NCBI GenBank assembly: GCA_001599835.1
Contig: BCIC01000006.1
Coordinates: 3,040,140-3,104,139 of the forward strand
Direction of reading: 5' to 3'
DNA length: 64,000 nucleotides
Origin: Thermoascus crustaceus
Taxonomy: Eukaryota > Ascomycota > Eurotiomycetes > Eurotiales > Thermoascaceae
Both the position numbers and the translations under genes were made by a program. Positions 7,582 through 19,163 of the stretch are shown here, one piece after another. The number at the start of each line of letters is the position of its first letter. Within the stretch, counting starts at the first letter, position 1. Under the pieces are notes generated by a model, which was not told the DNA's origin, searched no databases, and saw only the letters and a program-made list of their open reading frames with translations.

Positions 7582-10357
7582 CTAAAACTGCAAATCCCCG
7601 TCTGCTCTCGCCCTCTTCTTTGACGGCTGTCCCTGCCCCTCATGTCCCGCAGATGGGGTATTCGTATTTATGTTCATATTCTCTCCAAGGACGACCGGCA
7701 TCATGGACGTCAGGTTGAAGACTGGGTCGTCCCATATTTGCCGTGTGTTCCCTTGTTGGTGTTGTTGAGCAGGACTCATAGTAGTAGGAGGGGTCCCCTG
7801 GGAGTTGTTCGTAACCGGCAAGGCGTCCATCTGGAAGCGCTCGTACGGGTGCGAAAAGGCGCTGCTGAAGTCGACGTTGAAACTCTCCATCATTAGGGAT
7901 GGAGATGTTGCGGACTCGTCCAGACGGGGTATGTGAGGGGACTGGGATTGAGAATTTCCGCGTGGGTTTGAAGTTACGAGGTCGTGTTGAGGTTGAGGTG
8001 TGGTCTGATCCATATACATGGACTGCAGGAGTTGCGTGAACGGGGTCTGCTGGTCTGAAGGCGCTTGCTGACTCGGGTTCTGTGGTGTTAATGTGGTCGG
8101 CCACGGGCCGGAGACCGGGGGTTGCGTCGTTTGAGTTTCAGGGGCTTGAGTTCCAGGCACCGTGTTGTCGGGCCATGTCGCCGCTATTATGTCCATAAGG
8201 TTGTCAACCCTAACTTGCTCATCCCTGCCGGACGCGACTAGCGACTTCAGCAATCCGACGCATGCTTTTGCAGCAGCTTTTGCATCTTCTTCCACTTCAG
8301 AGTTGAAATCAAGCCCCTCTGTGGTCTTGATCTCCCATAAGCCAAATAAGGACATCAATCCGCAGGACCACACCGTATAAACGTGCGATCCAGGGTTCAC
8401 ATCCAAGACTAGCAAGTAGCGCTGGCAGTGGGAGTTCAGGCATATAATTTCTTTCGCAATCTCCATACATCTCATGAGCGACGTCCGGTACTGTGGAGCT
8501 GTCGGGTGAAATGAAATGGCAACCCGATGCGCGGCGAACCGGACGTAGAAGTAGGTCAGATGAAGAAACGCAACAGCCGGTTCTATCCGCGCATTATCGC
8601 AGGGAGGCTGCGCAGCAGCCGGATCAAGCTGCAGATCATCCGGAAGCGTGTGCACCCATTGGTCGAGCAACCGCTCAACGGTCTTGATCTTGGTGACCGT
8701 CTGTCTCCGATCGGTAGTCGTGTAAAGAATTTCGAGGGCGTTGGACAAGACTCGTACGACTTTGACGAGAGACAGGAAGAGGAGCATTCCGGTCGGTTCA
8801 CCAGGAAGGGATAATAGATACTCTTCAGAATTGACGAAGTCGTCATCCACGTCTGACGGCAGCTCGACGTCGATGTCCTGGTCTCGAAAGGATTTAGGGA
8901 GTCCGTCGATAGCTGAAATGAAGCTATTGGAGTCAGTAAGATACGGTATGTATATTTAGAGTATTCTTACCTATCAAGCATGTAACACACCCAGAACGTC
9001 CGCTTGCGCATTTCCGTTGTCAACGGGTCAAAGTGAAATCTTCTTGTATGCCGATGTAGACCCAGCTCCAGTGCCAGTCTCGTCATGCTACCGGTCATCT
9101 GGAAAGCGAGACTCCTCTTGCCGGTATACAAATACCACAGCGTCAGAAGCTCCTGGAATTGCAGTGTCGTCAGATCGTTAAGAGAGAGTATGCTGTTTCG
9201 GAACTTTAAAGATTGACAGAACATATCTATATCCTCGCCAGTGCTCTTGACGCTCGGAATACCCCCACTTGTCGTACCTGTCAGAACAGAGTGACGGCAT
9301 CCGAGGGCCAGGACGAGGAAGAACTGTGCAAGAAAAGCTGGATCGCGGACTTCGTCCGGCACAGAATACAGATCGTCCACTGCCTTCATGAAGGTAGGAC
9401 GATGCAGAATAGGAAATATATTCTTCCAGAACTCGAACCAGTTGTCGATGTATGCCTCGGCGGTTTCCCTAGGGGGAAGGACCACCGCGCTGTCCACCTG
9501 GGGCTGGTGAGGATACTCCACGGTCTGGTCGTCAACGTCTACTCGAAGCAACGCATCGCCAACTTTCCCAGAGATCTTGTTGAGGCTGGAGAGTCTCTGT
9601 TCGGCAGTCCCAACGAAGAAGATGCCACTTGAAGACCCCATGAACCTCCCGATCCCCCGTCTGTCAAGGTTCATACGACCAACTTCGCGCGACAGAGGCT
9701 CGTCAGTGGACGCTCTGGCGCCGTGTTTCCAGGTCCCCTCAAGGCGTTTCATCACGGGAGTTGACCCTGAATAAGATGGTCCTGATTGTGAAACTGGCAC
9801 AGGCTGTCGAGAGGCAGACCTTGCCTCAGCCTCGAGCTCCCTGATGCGCCTATCTTTGGCATCGTTGGAGTCCTTCAACTTGCGCACTTCCGCCTCCAAT
9901 TGCCTCAGGCGTTCCTCGATGGATTCCGTATAGCTGTTCGATGTCAGCGCTGTTAGAGTCTTCCAAAAGAGAGACTTACCTTCTGGGATACGATTTTCGG
10001 TTCAGTTTCACCGTCGTGAGACATTCCAGGCCGGCACGCTTACATCTTCCACACTGTGACAGTTAGATCCTTTGCTCTTTATTTAGGACTGAAAGACTTG
10101 GTGAATGGATATATAATTAATGATAAAATAGTAATATAACAGAATAACAAAAAATGCCTAGGTACTTACAGTAGGAACAGCGCCATCACACCGAACCTAT
10201 GACCTATTAGCCTAGAACATCGACATGCATAAATTCTGGAAAGTACCTTCTTAAATCGGCATCGATCGCAGGCCTGAATTGCCCTCCCCGACATGGTCAG
10301 GGCTGGCCCTTCAGGATGGCCTGGACCCGGCCGGGACGAGTCCCCATTCTCGGGCAT
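7582..10357 (-). CDS. Zn(II)2Cys6 transcription factor, five exons, FacB/Cat8-like layout
   Basis: Exons (minus strand) are 10247-10357, 10170-10196, 9980-10053, 8971-9933 and 7582-8923; introns are 50, 116, 46 and 47 nt with GT-AG ends. The joined frame is 2517 nt, 838 residues. The zinc cluster is assembled across three exons: CDRCRFKK, then VRCDGAVPT from a 27-nt exon, then CGRCKRAGLEC. A YPRSYTESIEERL linker and coiled coil follow (about residues 70-105). This order is typical of FacB/Cat8-type regulators, but similar linkers occur in many families. The homology region is clear: ETAEAYIDNWFEFWKNIFPILHRPTF, GSMTRLALELGLHRHTRRFHFDP, KRTFWVCYMLDSFISAIDGLP. The C-terminal 250 residues are Gln/Pro/Ser-rich, a likely activation domain, ending in a basic KKRAR patch. 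It is head-to-head with the ABC gene. Specific target pathway unknown. Confidence 0.88.
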
Positions 10358-10659
10358 AGTCTTGGCGGTTTAAAGCGGAAGAAGCATAGCGATCAACCAG
10401 ACGTGCACTCTTCATTTTTTCCCTCTTCAACTAAGCGTTCAAGAGATAGTTTACAGCAGTCCGCGAGACTCGAAGCATCCCGGACTATGTTCAACAGGAC
10501 CTCTACGGGATCCGTGGATGAAAGACGGGCCGTCCGGGAATCATGTGATAATCATGTGACTGCACGTGGCTCAGCCCGGCGGACATCGTCTTGGCGGCTG
10601 CACGCGACATCGGAGAAGAGAGAGTTGGAGAGCGTCGAGAGCTGGACGACGAGGAGGCC
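10358..10659. promoter_or_regulatory. Divergent promoter between Zn2Cys6 factor and ABC protein
   Basis: A 302-bp region separates the two start codons. It contains ATCATGTGATAATCATGTGAC near 10541-10561, a near-perfect tandem of ATCATGTGA. No TATA box is obvious. Shared regulation is inferred from head-to-head arrangement only. Confidence 0.4.
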
Positions 10660-13028
10660 ATGTTCGTGCCCGGCATGCTTCGACGGCCTGGTCTCCTGTC
10701 CAGGTCGCTGAGAGCCTCGGTTCTCTACCGCGCTGCCCGCCATGTCTCCTCTGCGCCCCCGCTGATCCGCATCGAGAACGGCACCTTCTACCGCAGCTAT
10801 CCGAGCGCGGAGGCCAACTCGAAGGACAATCCTCCCCTGTACCCCAACCTCAACTTTGTCCTGCCCTCGAAGCCTGGCGCCTCGAAGGACTCTCCGGACA
10901 AGGAGCCGCTGCAGCATTGGGCCATCATCGGTACTCCCGGGAGGACGCAGCTGCTGGAAGTTCTGCGGGGGCAGTATGTATCTATACCGCCCAACGCCCG
11001 CGCCTATCCCTACCTCTTGACCGACGAGGTCGCCGCCAAAAACCCCAAGCTACGCTACCCCGGTCGCGCGATTCAGTATGTTGGCTTCAGCGGGGAAGGC
11101 TCTCAGGCCACGGGCGGCACCCGGGGCGCGTACTTGAGCGCGAGGTACGAGAGTCTCAGAGAGGAGACCGACTGGACGGTCCGGCAGTACCTCAAGGGAC
11201 AGATGTCCTTGAACCCGCTCCCGGGCGAAGAGGAGGGGACGGTCCGTGATGAGGCGCTTTTGGAACAGGTCATCCGTGACCTGAAGCTGGAGCAGCTGTT
11301 GGATATGCCGGTGGCCAACCTGAGCAATGGTCAGACCAGACGGGCACGCATTGCGAAAGCTTTGCTGGACGAGCCGGAGCTGCTTCTTCTGGATGAGCCG
11401 TTTAGTAAGTAACACCCATACATATGTTATATATATCAACGGAGTAAATGCTGACAACTTCAGTGGGACTCGACCCTGCTACCGTCAAGAGCATCTCCGG
11501 CTTCCTCCAGCGTCTCGCGGAGAAGTGCTCGCCCCGACTGCTGCTGTCCCTGCGCCCGCAGGACAAGATCCCGGACTGGATCACCCATCTTCTGATCGTT
11601 GGAAACTCCCATCGCGTTCTCGCGCAGGGCTCGAGAGCAGAGATCGAGAGGGTGTTCAATGTCTGGAAGACTCTTCCGGTCCCAACCCGAGCGAGCACCG
11701 ACGTCGCTGCCGAAGACGAGGGTATCTACGACGAGGCATTGAAGGCCCTGAAGGAAGGTTACCTGGACCGTCAGCTTCTCCATGACCTGAATGTACTGCC
11801 GCAGAGAAAGCAGGCGCTCCTCGAGACCGTCGCGCAGAGGGGCGGCGAGCCGATCATCGAAATGGACGGAGTACAGGTCAAATACGGCGACAAGACCGTC
11901 CTGGGCGGCTGGAAGCAAAAGGTGAACGGCGAACTGCGCGACGGTCTGCACTGGAAGGTCCGCCGCGGCCAGCGCTGGGCCATCATGGGGGCCAACGGCT
12001 CCGGCAAGACGACGCTGCTGTCCCTCATCACGTCGGACCACCCGCAGGCCTACGGCCTCCCGATCCGACTGTTCGGCCGATCCCGTCTCCCTGAGCCCGG
12101 CAAGCCGGCCATCTCCGTCTTCGACCTCCAGAAACGCATCGGCCACTCCTCGCCCGAGATCCACGCCTTCTTCCCGCGCCAGCTCACCGTCCGCGAGGCC
12201 GTCGAGTCCGCCTTCGCTGAGACCTTCCTGTCCAAACCCCAGCTCACCTTCGAGCGCGACCTCGACGTGGACGCCGCTTTGGAATTCTTCAAAGCCGACC
12301 TGGCCCCGGCCAACGCCGACGCCGCAGCTCACGAAAGCGTCTGGAAGTCCCGAACGCCGGAGGGTCTCTTCCCGAAACTCCCTCGCCAGGGCGGAGGCGG
12401 TCCCACGCCCTCCGCCAAACCCACCCCCCACGACTTCGACGCCGACTACGCCGACCACATCCGTTTCTCGGAGCTCAGCGTCCCGCAGCAGCGTCTCGTC
12501 CTGTTCATCCGCGCCGTCATCCACAAACCGGACCTGGTCATCCTCGACGAGGCCTTCTCGGGCATGTCCCCGACCCTCCGCCTCAAATGCTTCCACTTCC
12601 TCGAGGTTGGCAACTCCCGCCGTCGCGCCTCCACCGCGACCCGCCGCATCAACCGCAAACTCGACACCTGGCTGATCGACTCCGCCGTCGAGGACGCGCG
12701 CGCCCGCATCACGGGCCTCTCCGACGACCAGACCCTCCTCATCATCTCCCACGTCAAGGAAGAAGTCCCCGACATCGTCCGGCACTGGATGCGTCTTCCT
12801 TCCCCGGAGAGCGCGCTCGTCGAAGACGAAAACGAACACGACGGGGACGAGTTCCGCATGGGCGTGCTCAAGTACGACAGCACGATGAGCGTCGATGCGT
12901 GGGACATTATCTGGGACCCGGCGCTGCTGCGGAAGAAGGGGCGCAAGACGCATCGGCGGAACGCGGATGAGAAGGGGATCGATCCCGCCGAGAGGGATGA
13001 GGAGGTTTATGAGTATACTACTGTGTAG
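10660..13028 (+). CDS. Twin-ATPase ABC protein, ModF/YDR061W-like, probably mitochondrial
   Basis: Exons 10660-11404 and 11464-13028 (intron 59 nt) give 769 residues. I chose ATG 10660 because the frame upstream has no other ATG and the product then opens with an Arg-rich, acid-free leader (MFVPGMLRRPGLLSRSLRA) resembling a mitochondrial presequence. There is no membrane domain. NBD1 has a degenerate Walker A (GTPGRTQLL, no GK[ST]), a signature-like LSNGQTRRARIAKAL and Walker B LLLLDEPF, which the intron interrupts just before MGLD. NBD2 has an intact Walker A (GANGSGKTTLLSLI), an atypical signature (FSELSVPQQRLVLFIRA) and Walker B LVILDEAFSGM. This soluble two-NBD design matches bacterial ModF and yeast YDR061W, whose precise role is poorly known. 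Asymmetric ATP sites suggest only one cassette hydrolyses well. A mitochondrial location is inferred. Confidence 0.87.
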
Positions 13029-13676
13029 ATAGACTCGCATCTTTATATGGATGGATGTGTCTAGGGTATTGTTTGTCGATTTATGGTTATGTTATATTAT
13101 GTTATGTTATGTATATAGTGCATCGAATGACTGTATATGGCTGTTTGTATGTATCATCTCATTACATGTCTGGTCCGTAGTATACAACATAAAATGGTAT
13201 ATAGAAAAAATAGAGACAAAAAATAACACAGAAATCGATTGCTCATGGCTCATGGTATGTGGAGTCAATCTAGTTAAGGTTATAAGGTTACAAGATTTTA
13301 AAGCCTACGGTGTAGTGTTACAGAAAGAAAGATGTGCCTATTCTAGCAATCCCACAGTACTGGAAGCTTTCATATATCATATATAACTATATCATAAAAG
13401 AAAAATAAAAGTACAGATAGGTTTAGATCGCGACTCAACCAGACCTGACCCAACCTGAGATGGAAAGCCCATTCGTTCATTCGTTATACACTAGGTTGCC
13501 ATATCTTTTATCACCCTCTACCCTGCTGCCTACTGTCTTGGCGGTTTGCTATTCTATGACCAAATGACTTTGAAGCCATTGGAGGGTACCTGGGCACCGT
13601 AATAGACCACAGATCCTAGACAAAGCCAGCCCAGATTGCAATATAGCAAAAGCAGCAACATAAGTATCTTGAACAA

Positions 13677-13693
13677 GGGGGGGGGGGGGGGGG
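13677..13693. repeat. Poly(G) tract, 17 nt
   Basis: An uninterrupted run of 17 G lies in the gene-free interval. It is one of several long C/G homopolymers in this window. Confidence 0.9.
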
Positions 13694-14032
13694 ATGCCGA
13701 AAGATATCGCAACCTGGTGTAGATAGAAGAAAAAAAAAAGATCGGCAAGTACTGATACTGGTACTGGCACTGTACCCCCCCTCCCCCTCCCTTTCTCATT
13801 CCTCATATTTGTTGCAAATACCGTACGCTGTATACTGTACAGCTTCTTCATCCTGATCGCAGCATCCTTTTTTTTTAATACATAGCACAGCATAGACACT
13901 ATACCACCAAGTCCACAAGTCTACATCCGCAGCTCGGGATCCGAGAAGTCCGCACTTCGTACTGTATATACTCCGAATCCTGACCGCATAACTGTAACTG
14001 TAACATCCACTGGCATGGCATGGCATGGATAC

Positions 14033-14079
14033 GGTCGTATCGAGTCGTATCGCACCGTCGCAGATGAGACGATACGACC
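14033..14079. repeat. Inverted repeat able to form a hairpin
   Basis: GGTCGTATCG at 14033-14042 is matched by its exact reverse complement CGATACGACC at 14070-14079, and a second GTCGTATCG copy sits at 14044-14052. The two left copies could compete for the same right arm. Confidence 0.7.
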
Positions 14080-15599
14080 CTATAATTTACCTACCCAGTA
14101 GTAGTAAGTAATAAAATAAAATGCTGCAGCTGCAACGTATACAGTACACAGTACAGCCACAGCTAGAGAGCATAGAATAGCATGGCATAGCATATAGTAG
14201 TCCTACTCCGTAATGTATGTAGTAGCGCATAGTGCACACTACACAGTACAGTACTGGGAGGGAGGAAAGAGGGGATAAAGGGATCATGATACCAGGTAGA
14301 TTAGGTAGCCAGCCAGCCAAGCCCGTGCGATTTGATTCGGTTTTGGATTTTGATTCGGTCGGGCATATTCCAAAACATTGGGAAAAAACAAAGATAAAAT
14401 AAATAAATAACTATAGATATAAATACCTAAATACCCTCAGAGGAAGAAAAAATTTTTTTTTAAAAAAAATATATTTAGGTACCTCCTATCTACCTACTCT
14501 GATAGGCACCCACCACGACGATGAACACAATAATGATGATATGCTATGGGATAATGTTTGGAGTCTGGAGACAGCCTACCGTCTCACCGGTCCAGTCCCA
14601 ACCAGCCCCAACTTGACCAGACCTGTGCAATGCGCGCATCGAAGCACCTGCACCTGGCACCATACCCTACCATACCCTACCCTACCATTAGGTCTAGGAT
14701 ATTATCCACAGCGGCCCGCTCCTAGATTCATTCAGACTGAGTTTGAGTCGGGTCTGAATTCAGCCCAGCCCCAACCCCTGCTTCCCCTGACTTTGACACT
14801 GTGTGATGATCCCGCGCCACAGCACAAGTCACAGGTGGGCCAACAGTCTAACAGATTCAGGGCTGTCTCGGTCTTGGTCGTCGGGTCGGAAATCTCTCCC
14901 TCCTGAAAGTAAAAAGCTGAATCGCCAGCGAATTTAAAGTCTGGGCATTATTGTTGTTACATCACAGAAGTCACTAGTCACAAGATTCAATAAACCCTTG
15001 GATATAGAAAAAAGAAAAAATTTTAAAGAAGAAGAAAAAAAGGTGGGATTCCACGCCGATCAAGTTTCACATCCGGAACAAAATAAATTGGACTGTTTGG
15101 ATATAGCACCAATGGTATGGGAGCTATAGGGCCACGGATAGTGCCGAGCCCGACGATCATCATGATCATCAGGGTTTAGACCGTTTAAGTACCACACAGC
15201 TCCACAATGACTTCAAACCTCCAAATTTAAGGAGCGGAGCAGAGTCCGAGCGAACGGCGGTGGCTCAACCTACGGCGCCTACGGCGCAGTCTATCTCGTA
15301 GTATCGCAGATCATCGATCGAAAATCATCACGGATCAACGGTACCAACGTCGGCAGTTGTATTATTGCCTCAACGCTCAACGCTCAAAGGACAAGAATCT
15401 TTAAATAATTATGCGGTCGAAATAACTACATGAAAATAACAAGCGTAGAAACAATCAGATTCCCCAGCCGTTGCACATGCTCACAACTGTTCAAAACTAT
15501 GGTTATCTCTGTACAAAGAAGCAAAGCCTAATTTCCGGACAGTTACAGAGATGATGCTTTAACCGTTCTAACCTAGCCCCCTAGGGGAAATCAGGGAAA

Positions 15600-17232
15600 T
15601 TACCACACCATCGTCAGAGCCACGGCAACCGCGGCACCGACCATGCTAAGCATGCCCGAAGCGACGGTCGCGCCGGCAGCGCTGGTCTCGGTGTCCTTGT
15701 TGGACGAGCCGGAACCAGACTTGTTACCAGAGGTGCTGGCGCCAGGGAGGTTGGACTCGCCGTCCGACAGGATCTTCAGCTCGACGCCCTCGACCGGGTT
15801 GCCGTTGTGGTCGGTGATCTTCTGCGTGACCTTGGTCTCCTTGACGTCGACGATCTGGCCCGACTTGTGGTCGACGCCGTTGTCGATCATCTCCTGGATG
15901 CTGTCCAGGCGCTTGGGGAGGTCGAAGGTGTTGAGGAAGTCCTTGGTGGTGATGAGGTCCGGGGTGCACTCGACGGGCTCGATGGAGGTCTGGGTGACGT
16001 TGGCCGAGGTGATGCGGTTCAGGTCGAGCTTCTCGAACTGCTTCTGGAGGTTCGCGTAGTCGATGAGCAGCTTGACGCTGCCGTCCGAGTTGACCTTGAC
16101 CAGACCGTAGTCGTTGTCCTCCTGGGTGTACTCGTAGACGAGACCGCCGGACAGGGCCTGGGTCATGTCCTCACCGTAGATGGCCTGGACCTCGGTGAAG
16201 ATACGGGGCTGCACCTCGTTGCATCCGTACTCGGAGAAGAACACGGGGAACGACGCGTTGGCGAAGTCCTCGGTGAGGATGTTGTAGCCACTCTTGGTGT
16301 AGCTCGAATCACCGCACCACGAGTAGGAGTTGAGACCGAAGAAGTCGGAGCGGGAGCTGGTCGCGTTCTTGATCTCGCAGGACATGTAGTTGGACGTGTC
16401 CATCAGGATGTCACGGACATCCGCGGCGGAGTAACCGACGGGGATGGGACGATCCGCGTGCTTGGCGATGTAGTCCTTGATGTCACGTTGGACGGCCTAG
16501 GCTAGTCAGCAGGATGCTTTCAAGTTAAACGGGCAAGCGAGACAAACCCGGATGTAGGCCGGAACCAGCCTGACACTCTGCTCGTTGATGACCTCGTTGC
16601 CAGCAAACAAGGCGAGCACGTTGGGGTAGTTCTTGAAGGCCTCGACCATGCCAAAGACCCGGTTCATGTAGATGGGGTTGTAGGACTCCCATGGCGCCTT
16701 GCGGTTCAGGGCGCCGTTTTCCAGGGGCGAGTTGACGTCGAGGACCAGGTAGATACCGGCCGCGTTGAAGATGGACATACACTCGTCGTGGTTGAGCTCG
16801 GGGTTGATGTTGTAGATGCGGACGGTGTTGACCTAGTCGAGTGAGCAGAGATTCACCAAGGCCCGTGAATCACATTAGATACATACACCCAGGCGCTGCA
16901 TGAGGGCAGCATCGCGCAGACAGATCTCAGGTTCACTGAGAGGGTCCGTCTTGCCGTCGAAGCCGGAGGAGCCACCGGGCTGGTAGCTATATCGATGTTA
17001 GCATCGCTCCCGGACGGATGCTGGAAACAACACATACTCGACACCAATGATCTGGAAACGGTCCTTGGTGACACTGTCGACAAAGTCCTTTCCGTCGACG
17101 ATGATGGGGTTGACAGCCACCGCGGTGGTTGCGAGACCGCAGAGCACGGTGAAGACGCGGGCGGACTAGATGTACCATTAGTGGAAGGGGACTTTACACG
17201 CAGGAAAAAGCGGATCCACATACTTTGACCAT
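15600..17232 (-). CDS. GPI-anchored 1,3-beta-glucanosyltransferase, GH72 family, without CBM43
   Basis: Five minus-strand exons (17224-17232, 17038-17165, 16887-16986, 16548-16832, 15600-16496; introns 51-58 nt) give 472 residues. The first exon encodes only Met-Val-Lys. A signal peptide (VFTVLCGLATTAVAV) is followed by the GH72 domain: IIGVDYQPGGSSG, AAGIYLVLDVNSP, AGNEV (acid/base Glu) and FSEYGC (nucleophile Glu), both catalytic residues present, plus GGLVYEYTQEDNDYGLV. No cysteine-rich CBM43 follows; instead there is a short linker, a Ser/Gly-rich stretch and a hydrophobic C-terminus (GMLSMVGAAVAVALTMVW) typical of GPI attachment. Such enzymes cut and religate beta-1,3-glucan at the plasma membrane and wall during growth. 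It belongs to the GEL/GAS group; which paralogue cannot be settled by eye. Confidence 0.93.
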
Positions 17233-18187
17233 CTTGACTTGACCTGCAAGTACGCAGAAAGGCAAGACTAGGAGTTAGGTCGGAGGGAGATATATAGCAA
17301 AGATAACTTATATGTATGCGACAGGTCGGCAAAAGAGTGGCAGCGCAAAATGCGAAACAGCGAGCGAACGACGGTATGTGAGAACGAAGGGAAACAGCGA
17401 ATGGGGAATGAACGAGAGAGCGACTGAGAAAAACAACAGCGATCCGCAGGAGGTCCCTGGGAGATACGAAGGAGTCGAGGGATGGAGAAGAAACTCGGAG
17501 CGGCGAGCGAGGGGGTTTAAAAGGCGGCGCCCAGGAGTCAGGGAGTTCCAGGACAGGCAAGCCTGAGCCCGCGCCAAACAGCGCCGGCGCCGACAAGAAG
17601 AACCGTCGAAAGATCTAACTCGTGGGACAAGACTCTGGCCGGGGACCAACCAACGGGGTCGAGCCGTGCTTACGGGCCTCGGCGTGCCACTATCGATGTG
17701 TCCGGAGAAGAAATACGGGGTTGCCAGGAGTATTTTTGGTCGTGTCCCAAAGGTTTTGTACGTGGTCCAGCACCAGGGACGGGAGATATCAAGATACGTA
17801 AACTATCAATTCTCGTCGTTAAAAGTACAGCACATAGTGCCCGTCTCGGGGACTCAACGTGAAATACCGGCACCGGGGCCCAGACGGCCAGACACAGCAC
17901 AGCCATGACGCCGAGAGGGGGCCAAGTGGTCCGCCACGCTCGCGGCCAGGGCCCGATGCAATGTACAAGAAGTATACAGGAGTAGTGGAGATTGGGGATA
18001 CAGGACAGAGTCGGTTCGGATCGGTGGAAAAGGGAAAGCGGTGGACGGTGACCAGCCCACCAGCCCTAAGACGATGATCGCTGCAGGCAAGAGAGATGGA
18101 GGGAATAAATATAAAATGCCTTAGCATCGAGGTCCACCAGAGGGGTCTGGTGATCTAAAATCAATTTTGGTTTTCTTCCATCCACGC
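17233..18187. promoter_or_regulatory. Upstream region of the glucanosyltransferase gene
   Basis: This 955-bp interval is 5' of the GH72 gene (-) and 3' of tom20 (-). A TATATA element occurs near 17289-17295, about 60 nt before the start codon on the minus strand, plausible as a TATA box. No coding frame in it is convincing. Confidence 0.4.
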
Positions 18188-18860
18188 TTATTCCACGCCG
18201 TGGCCGCCCTCCGCGCCACTGCTCTCGCCGCCCGTGAAGGTGCCCAGCTTCAGTCCGCTATCCATAGCCACCATCTCCGCCAAGATCTCCAGCACGTCCT
18301 TGGGGACGGTCTTGTCGTATATCGAGATCAGGTCTCTGGGCTGCGGGTAGACCTTGAGCGCCTTGTAGAACGCCAGCGCCGCCTCGATGTTGTCTGATCC
18401 TGACAGGTGCATCAGCCGGCCGTCTGGATAGACGCCTTATCTATATCACAGCAAGGGAGCATATCAGGCACATCAGGCATACCTTCCGCACACAGAGACT
18501 CGCCCTTGGCGACCTGGCCCATGAAGTAGGCCTCCTTCTCCTCCAGGTCGGTCGGGAATCCCTCGTCCTTGGCCTGCGCGACAGCCTTCTTGATCGCCTC
18601 CCGCTGCTTGGCTCCCTGTGCCTCGACCTCCTCCTTGACGGCGCGTGCCAGCCGCCGGTTATCTCTTTTGATGGCCTTTCGGAACTCGGGGTCAGACTGT
18701 CTCTTGTAGTCGAACCACACTGCGTACGCTGCTTGGAGGGTCAGCCGGTCCGGATGCAGATAGCCTAGTGTGCTGTGCTGTCCTGCGGGGTGGAAGCCAT
18801 ACCGAGAAGGCCCGTGAGGACGGTGCCGGCGGACGCGGCGACCAGAGTCGACGTCTTCAT
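18188..18860 (-). CDS. tom20: Mitochondrial import receptor subunit Tom20
   Basis: Three exons (18803-18860, 18483-18728, 18188-18435; introns 74 and 47 nt) give 183 residues, the expected size. The N-terminus (MKTSTLVAASAGTVLTGLLAYAVWFDYKRQSDPEFRK, written in parts here: KTSTLVAASAGTVLTGLL then AYAVWFDYKR) is the single membrane anchor followed by the basic DPEFRK linker diagnostic of Tom20. An Ala/Lys/Glu-rich helix (residues 30-75) leads to the TPR-like receptor domain: FPTDLEEKEAYFMGQVAKGESL, GSDNIEAALAFYKALKVYPQP, ISIYDKTVPKDVLEIL. The C-terminal tail is Gly/Glu-rich and acidic. Tom20 sits in the outer mitochondrial membrane and binds presequences for the TOM complex. It shares a 303-bp divergent promoter with exo84. 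I placed the first acceptor at CAG 18729-18731 to keep the usual LLxYAV spacing; the neighbouring AAG would add one Ala. Confidence 0.93.
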
Positions 18861-19163
18861 GGCGATGAGAAGACAGGATAACGGGGTAGACAGGGGAGAG
18901 AGGAGGACAACGGCCAAACGATGAGCAAACAAGAGCGCTGGCTGCCTGCTAAGGATGGGCTCCTGGATGTTCCTCTGCTCGACTCGGGCGTAACTGGAGT
19001 TCGCGGCGATAATTTTGAGAGATGGATCATCGTTGTTCCGCCTCGGACTTTCTGTCCCACTTGGTCGTCTCCTGAACTCCATGTCCTGACCAGATCTATC
19101 GCCAGATCTCCTCAGATCTGACATCTCAGATCTACATCATCTGTTTTCTCTGTCGTCTCCCCC
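18861..19163. promoter_or_regulatory. Divergent promoter tom20 / exo84
   Basis: A 303-bp shared upstream region. AGATCT occurs repeatedly near 19093-19134 (including CAGATCTATCGCCAGATCTCCTC), giving a cluster of AGATCT palindromes close to the exo84 start. Function unknown. Confidence 0.45.

Larger units (their letters stand above)
13029..15599. other. 2.6-kb gene-free interval
   Basis: Between the convergent ABC and glucanosyltransferase genes I find no credible coding frame. The sequence is rich in simple repeats: GTTAT runs near 13086-13110, a 17-nt G run, TGGCA tandems near 14011-14028, a hairpin-forming inverted repeat, and A/T blocks near 14445-14475 and 15005-15045. Long untranslated regions or a non-coding transcript are possible but unsupported. 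Confidence 0.5.

Noticed and set aside
7434..7643. Missing N-terminal half of the O-methyltransferase upstream
   Set aside because: No dimerisation-domain sequence could be read on the minus strand between 7133 and 7581.
11460..13040. A 526-codon open frame on the minus strand over the ABC gene
   Set aside because: It is the antisense shadow of exon 2 of the ABC gene, whose plus frame has clear ATPase motifs. The shadow's composition is Val/Asp/Gly/Leu-biased with no domain.
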